Assembly (NCBI GenBank): GCA_020723545.1
Contig: DYIS01000007.1
Span: forward strand, 1 to 11,670
From: Ktedonobacter racemifer
GTDB taxonomy: Bacteria > Chloroflexota > DTOL01 > JACQYG01
Length of the DNA: 11,670 nucleotides
Direction: 5' to 3'
Shown: piece by piece, positions 9,637-11,670 of the stretch
Numbering within the stretch: the first letter of the stretch is position 1
Layout of the letters: the number at the start of each line of letters is the position of its first letter
Notes under the pieces: generated by a model
The model's input: only the letters and a program-made list of their open reading frames with translations
What the model was told of the DNA's origin: nothing
The model's database searches: none
Translations under genes and position numbers: made by a program

Positions 9637-11670
9637 TTAACCCCGCCCCAGGAGCGTCTGCAAGATGACCACCGCTGCCTCCTTGTCCAGGGGCTCGTTA
9701 TTGTTGCCGCATTTGGGGCTCTGGACGCAGGAGGGGCAGCCCTCGTCACAGGGACACTCTTGAATGGTCCGCAGCGTAGCCTCCCACAATGCCTCCAGGA
9801 ACTCAAAGCCCTTGGCCGAGATGCCCACGCCGCCGGGGAAGTTGTCGTAGATGAACACCTGGGCCCGGCCGGTATCGGGGTGCGCCAGGGTGGACATGCC
9901 GCCGATGTCGTTGCGGCCGCACAGGGCGAAGAGGGGCAACATGGCGATGGCGGCATGTTCCAGGGCATGAAGCCCCCCGGCCGGGTCCTGGCCCCGGCCC
10001 GCCAGCCCGGCCAGGGCCTCCACCGGAACGTCGAACCACAGGGCCCTGGTGTCGAAGGTCTGAGGCGGCAGGTCCAATGGCTCCTCGGAGAGCACGGTCT
10101 CGGTGAACTGCTGCTTGCGTTTGAAGCCCACGATCTGGGTGGTGACCTGCACCTGCCCCCAGTAGGTCGTGGACCGGGGCAGCCTGCGCTCCTTGAGTGC
10201 CTGTACGATGCGCACGTCGGTGAGGTCCCTGGTCTGGGTGTAGTAGTTCACGTCCACTGGGACTACGCTGGCAGTCTGGGTCCTTAGATCCAGCTCCTGC
10301 ACCAGGTAGATCTCCCCCTGATGCAGGTAGATGGCCCCCGGGTGCACGAAGAAGAAGGCGGTCTCGGCATTGACCGTCCCCAGGAGCTCTCTCCCCCGGG
10401 ACACGTCCACGATGTCGTATTCACGCGAGGTGGCGGTCCTTAGGTTAACCTCCTGGGCAGGATAGTCATCTTGAGCGTAGAACCAGCGCTCGCCAGAAGG
10501 GCGTAGTATTCCCTGATGCCCCAGCCCCTGGATGATGGCGCCCAGAGCCTCCCCATTGCCCCAGACGGCGGCGTCGGCCCCAGACAGGGGCAGCTCGTAG
10601 GCGGCGCAGGGCAGGTGTTTTCTCAAGATGTTCTCGTTGTTGGGGTTAATGAGGGCGTGCTCGTGGGGCTTGCCAAAGAACTCCTGCGGATGGCGCATCA
10701 GGTACTGATCCAGGGGGCCGTCCAGGCCGACCAGGATCGAAAGAGAAGGCTCTAGCCCCCGGCCGCTGCGCCCGGCCTGCTGCCAGGCCGAAGCCACGGA
10801 GCCCGGGTAGCCGGTGAGCACGGTGGCGTCCAGGCCGCCGATGTCCACCCCCAGCTCCAGGGCGGTGGTAGAGGCCACTCCCAGGAGATGGCCCTGGAAT
10901 AACTCACGTTCGATCTGGCGGCGCTCTTCCGCGCGGTAGCCGGCGCGGTAGGACCGGATCTTGCCGGTGAGTTCCCGGTCGGTCTTCAACAGGGCCTCCC
11001 GGGAATAGAGCAGGATCAACTCGGCCACCTTGCGGGTCTTGGCGAAGGTGACGTTGCGGATGCCCTGCTTCACCAGCTCCGTGAAGAGCAGGGTAGCCTC
11101 GCTATTGGCGCTGCGCCGGGCGCCGGTTTTGGAATCGAGCAGACTCGGGTTCCAGAAGACGAAGTCCTTGGGCCCCCGGGGCGAGCCGTCCTCGGAGATC
11201 ACCTGGCAGCCCTTGCCGGTGAGCCGTTCCACGTGCTCCTGGGGGTTGGCGATGGTGGCGGAACAACAGATGTACTGGGGCCGGGCACGGTAGAAGTCCA
11301 AGATGCGGTTCAGCCGGCGCAGCACGTTGGCCACCTGGGAGCCCAGGATGCCGCTGTAGTAGTGGGCCTCATCGATGACCACGTAACGCAGATTGGCGAA
11401 GAACCGGGCCCACGAGGAGTGGTTGGGAAGAATGCCCAGGTGCAGCATGTCCGGGTTGGTGAGGATGATCTGGGCGGTCCTTCGTAGCTGTGCCCGTTCC
11501 TGCTGGGTGGTGTCCCGGTCGTAGGTGCCGGCCTTGATGAAGGGCATGTCCTGGGCGGTGAACTCGTGGAGGCTTCGTAATTGATCCTGGGCCAGGGCCT
11601 TGGTGGGATACAGATACAATGCTTTGGCCCGGGGGTTTTGGAGTATCTCCTCCAGGACCGGCAGGTGGTA
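9637..11670 (-). CDS. DEAD/DEAH-box helicase with DUF1998 C-terminal zinc-binding domain (YprA/MrfA type), 5' end missing
   Basis: The reading frame is open to the window edge, so 677 residues are seen and the N-terminus, including the Walker A loop, is missing. The first visible residues YHLPVLEEIL are those that normally follow the P-loop. Helicase motifs in order are PTKALAQDQ (about 22), TNPDMLH (71), DEAH (100-103), SAT (137), a long second RecA-like domain with TTALELGVDIGGLD and TGYPGSVASAWQQAGRSGRG (about 267-305). The C-terminal DUF1998 region ends in a cysteine cluster (CPCDEGCPSCVQSPKCG, five Cys) that should bind zinc. Relatives such as Bacillus YprA/MrfA are superfamily 2 helicases linked to DNA repair, including mitomycin C damage, and have about 750 residues. 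The visible part has no frameshift. An in-frame TTG at 11617-11619 is internal, not the start. Role in repair is inferred. Confidence 0.88.
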   Translation of the reverse strand, partial: YHLPVLEEILQNPRAKALYLYPTKALAQDQLRSLHEFTAQDMPFIKAGTYDRDTTQQERAQLRRTAQIILTNPDMLHLGILPNHSSWARFFANLRYVVIDEAHYYSGILGSQVANVLRRLNRILDFYRARPQYICCSATIANPQEHVERLTGKGCQVISEDGSPRGPKDFVFWNPSLLDSKTGARRSANSEATLLFTELVKQGIRNVTFAKTRKVAELILLYSREALLKTDRELTGKIRSYRAGYRAEERRQIERELFQGHLLGVASTTALELGVDIGGLDATVLTGYPGSVASAWQQAGRSGRGLEPSLSILVGLDGPLDQYLMRHPQEFFGKPHEHALINPNNENILRKHLPCAAYELPLSGADAAVWGNGEALGAIIQGLGHQGILRPSGERWFYAQDDYPAQEVNLRTATSREYDIVDVSRGRELLGTVNAETAFFFVHPGAIYLHQGEIYLVQELDLRTQTASVVPVDVNYYTQTRDLTDVRIVQALKERRLPRSTTYWGQVQVTTQIVGFKRKQQFTETVLSEEPLDLPPQTFDTRALWFDVPVEALAGLAGRGQDPAGGLHALEHAAIAMLPLFALCGRNDIGGMSTLAHPDTGRAQVFIYDNFPGGVGISAKGFEFLEALWEATLRTIQECPCDEGCPSCVQSPKCGNNNEPLDKEAAVVILQTLLGRG

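Noticed and set aside
9637..11670. A DISARM-type defence helicase (DrmA)
   Set aside because: The DEAH, QQAGRSGRG and cysteine-cluster pattern fits the YprA/MrfA repair helicase, and no methyltransferase, DrmB or phospholipase-D-like partner is visible.

Overview
This GC-rich window looks like a chromosomal segment of an environmental bacterium. Chloroflexota (Anaerolineae-like) is my best guess. It rests on a DUF433/DUF5615 toxin-antitoxin pair, a RAYT transposase relic with REP-like palindromes, a membrane protein fused to SPDG and BNR propellers, and a DUF1998 helicase. This is inference from gene content; no rRNA or other marker gene is present.

Layout. Positions 183-886 hold a compact toxin-antitoxin operon: an extended -10 promoter, a 12-bp palindrome over the ribosome binding site, a DUF433 antitoxin and a DUF5615 PIN-like toxin whose start overlaps the antitoxin stop. 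An imperfect inverted repeat resembling a decayed integron attC site follows at 972-1025. Positions 1091-1748 are a dead mobile element: a minus-strand RAYT (REP-associated tyrosine transposase) whose N-terminal, middle and C-terminal pieces can still be read, broken by two long palindromes, lacking the HUH segment, and bounded by a short inverted repeat. Positions 1749-2139 are non-coding, with another palindrome, one arm of a dispersed inverted repeat and a possible leader hairpin.

Positions 2140-6327 are a tightly overlapping plus-strand operon of three genes: an Era/EngA-like GTPase with a DUF697 tail, a stand-alone pyruvate-kinase-C-like protein (COG1751 type), and an 862-residue membrane protein carrying an SPDG (TolB/PD40-like) propeller and a seven-repeat BNR/Ycf48-like propeller. 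The three probably act together, but I know of no described pathway for them; this is the best candidate here for an undescribed system. A hairpin and repeat zone (6328-6426) separates it from a convergent minus-strand gene for a membrane-anchored penicillin-acylase-family Ntn hydrolase (6415-8796).

The right end is also minus strand: queF (queuosine pathway, 9105-9464) with a plausible promoter and a tiny leader ORF, then a DEAD/DEAH helicase of the YprA/MrfA type with a C-terminal cysteine cluster (9637-11670), whose 5' end lies outside the window. No tRNA, rRNA or CRISPR array was seen.
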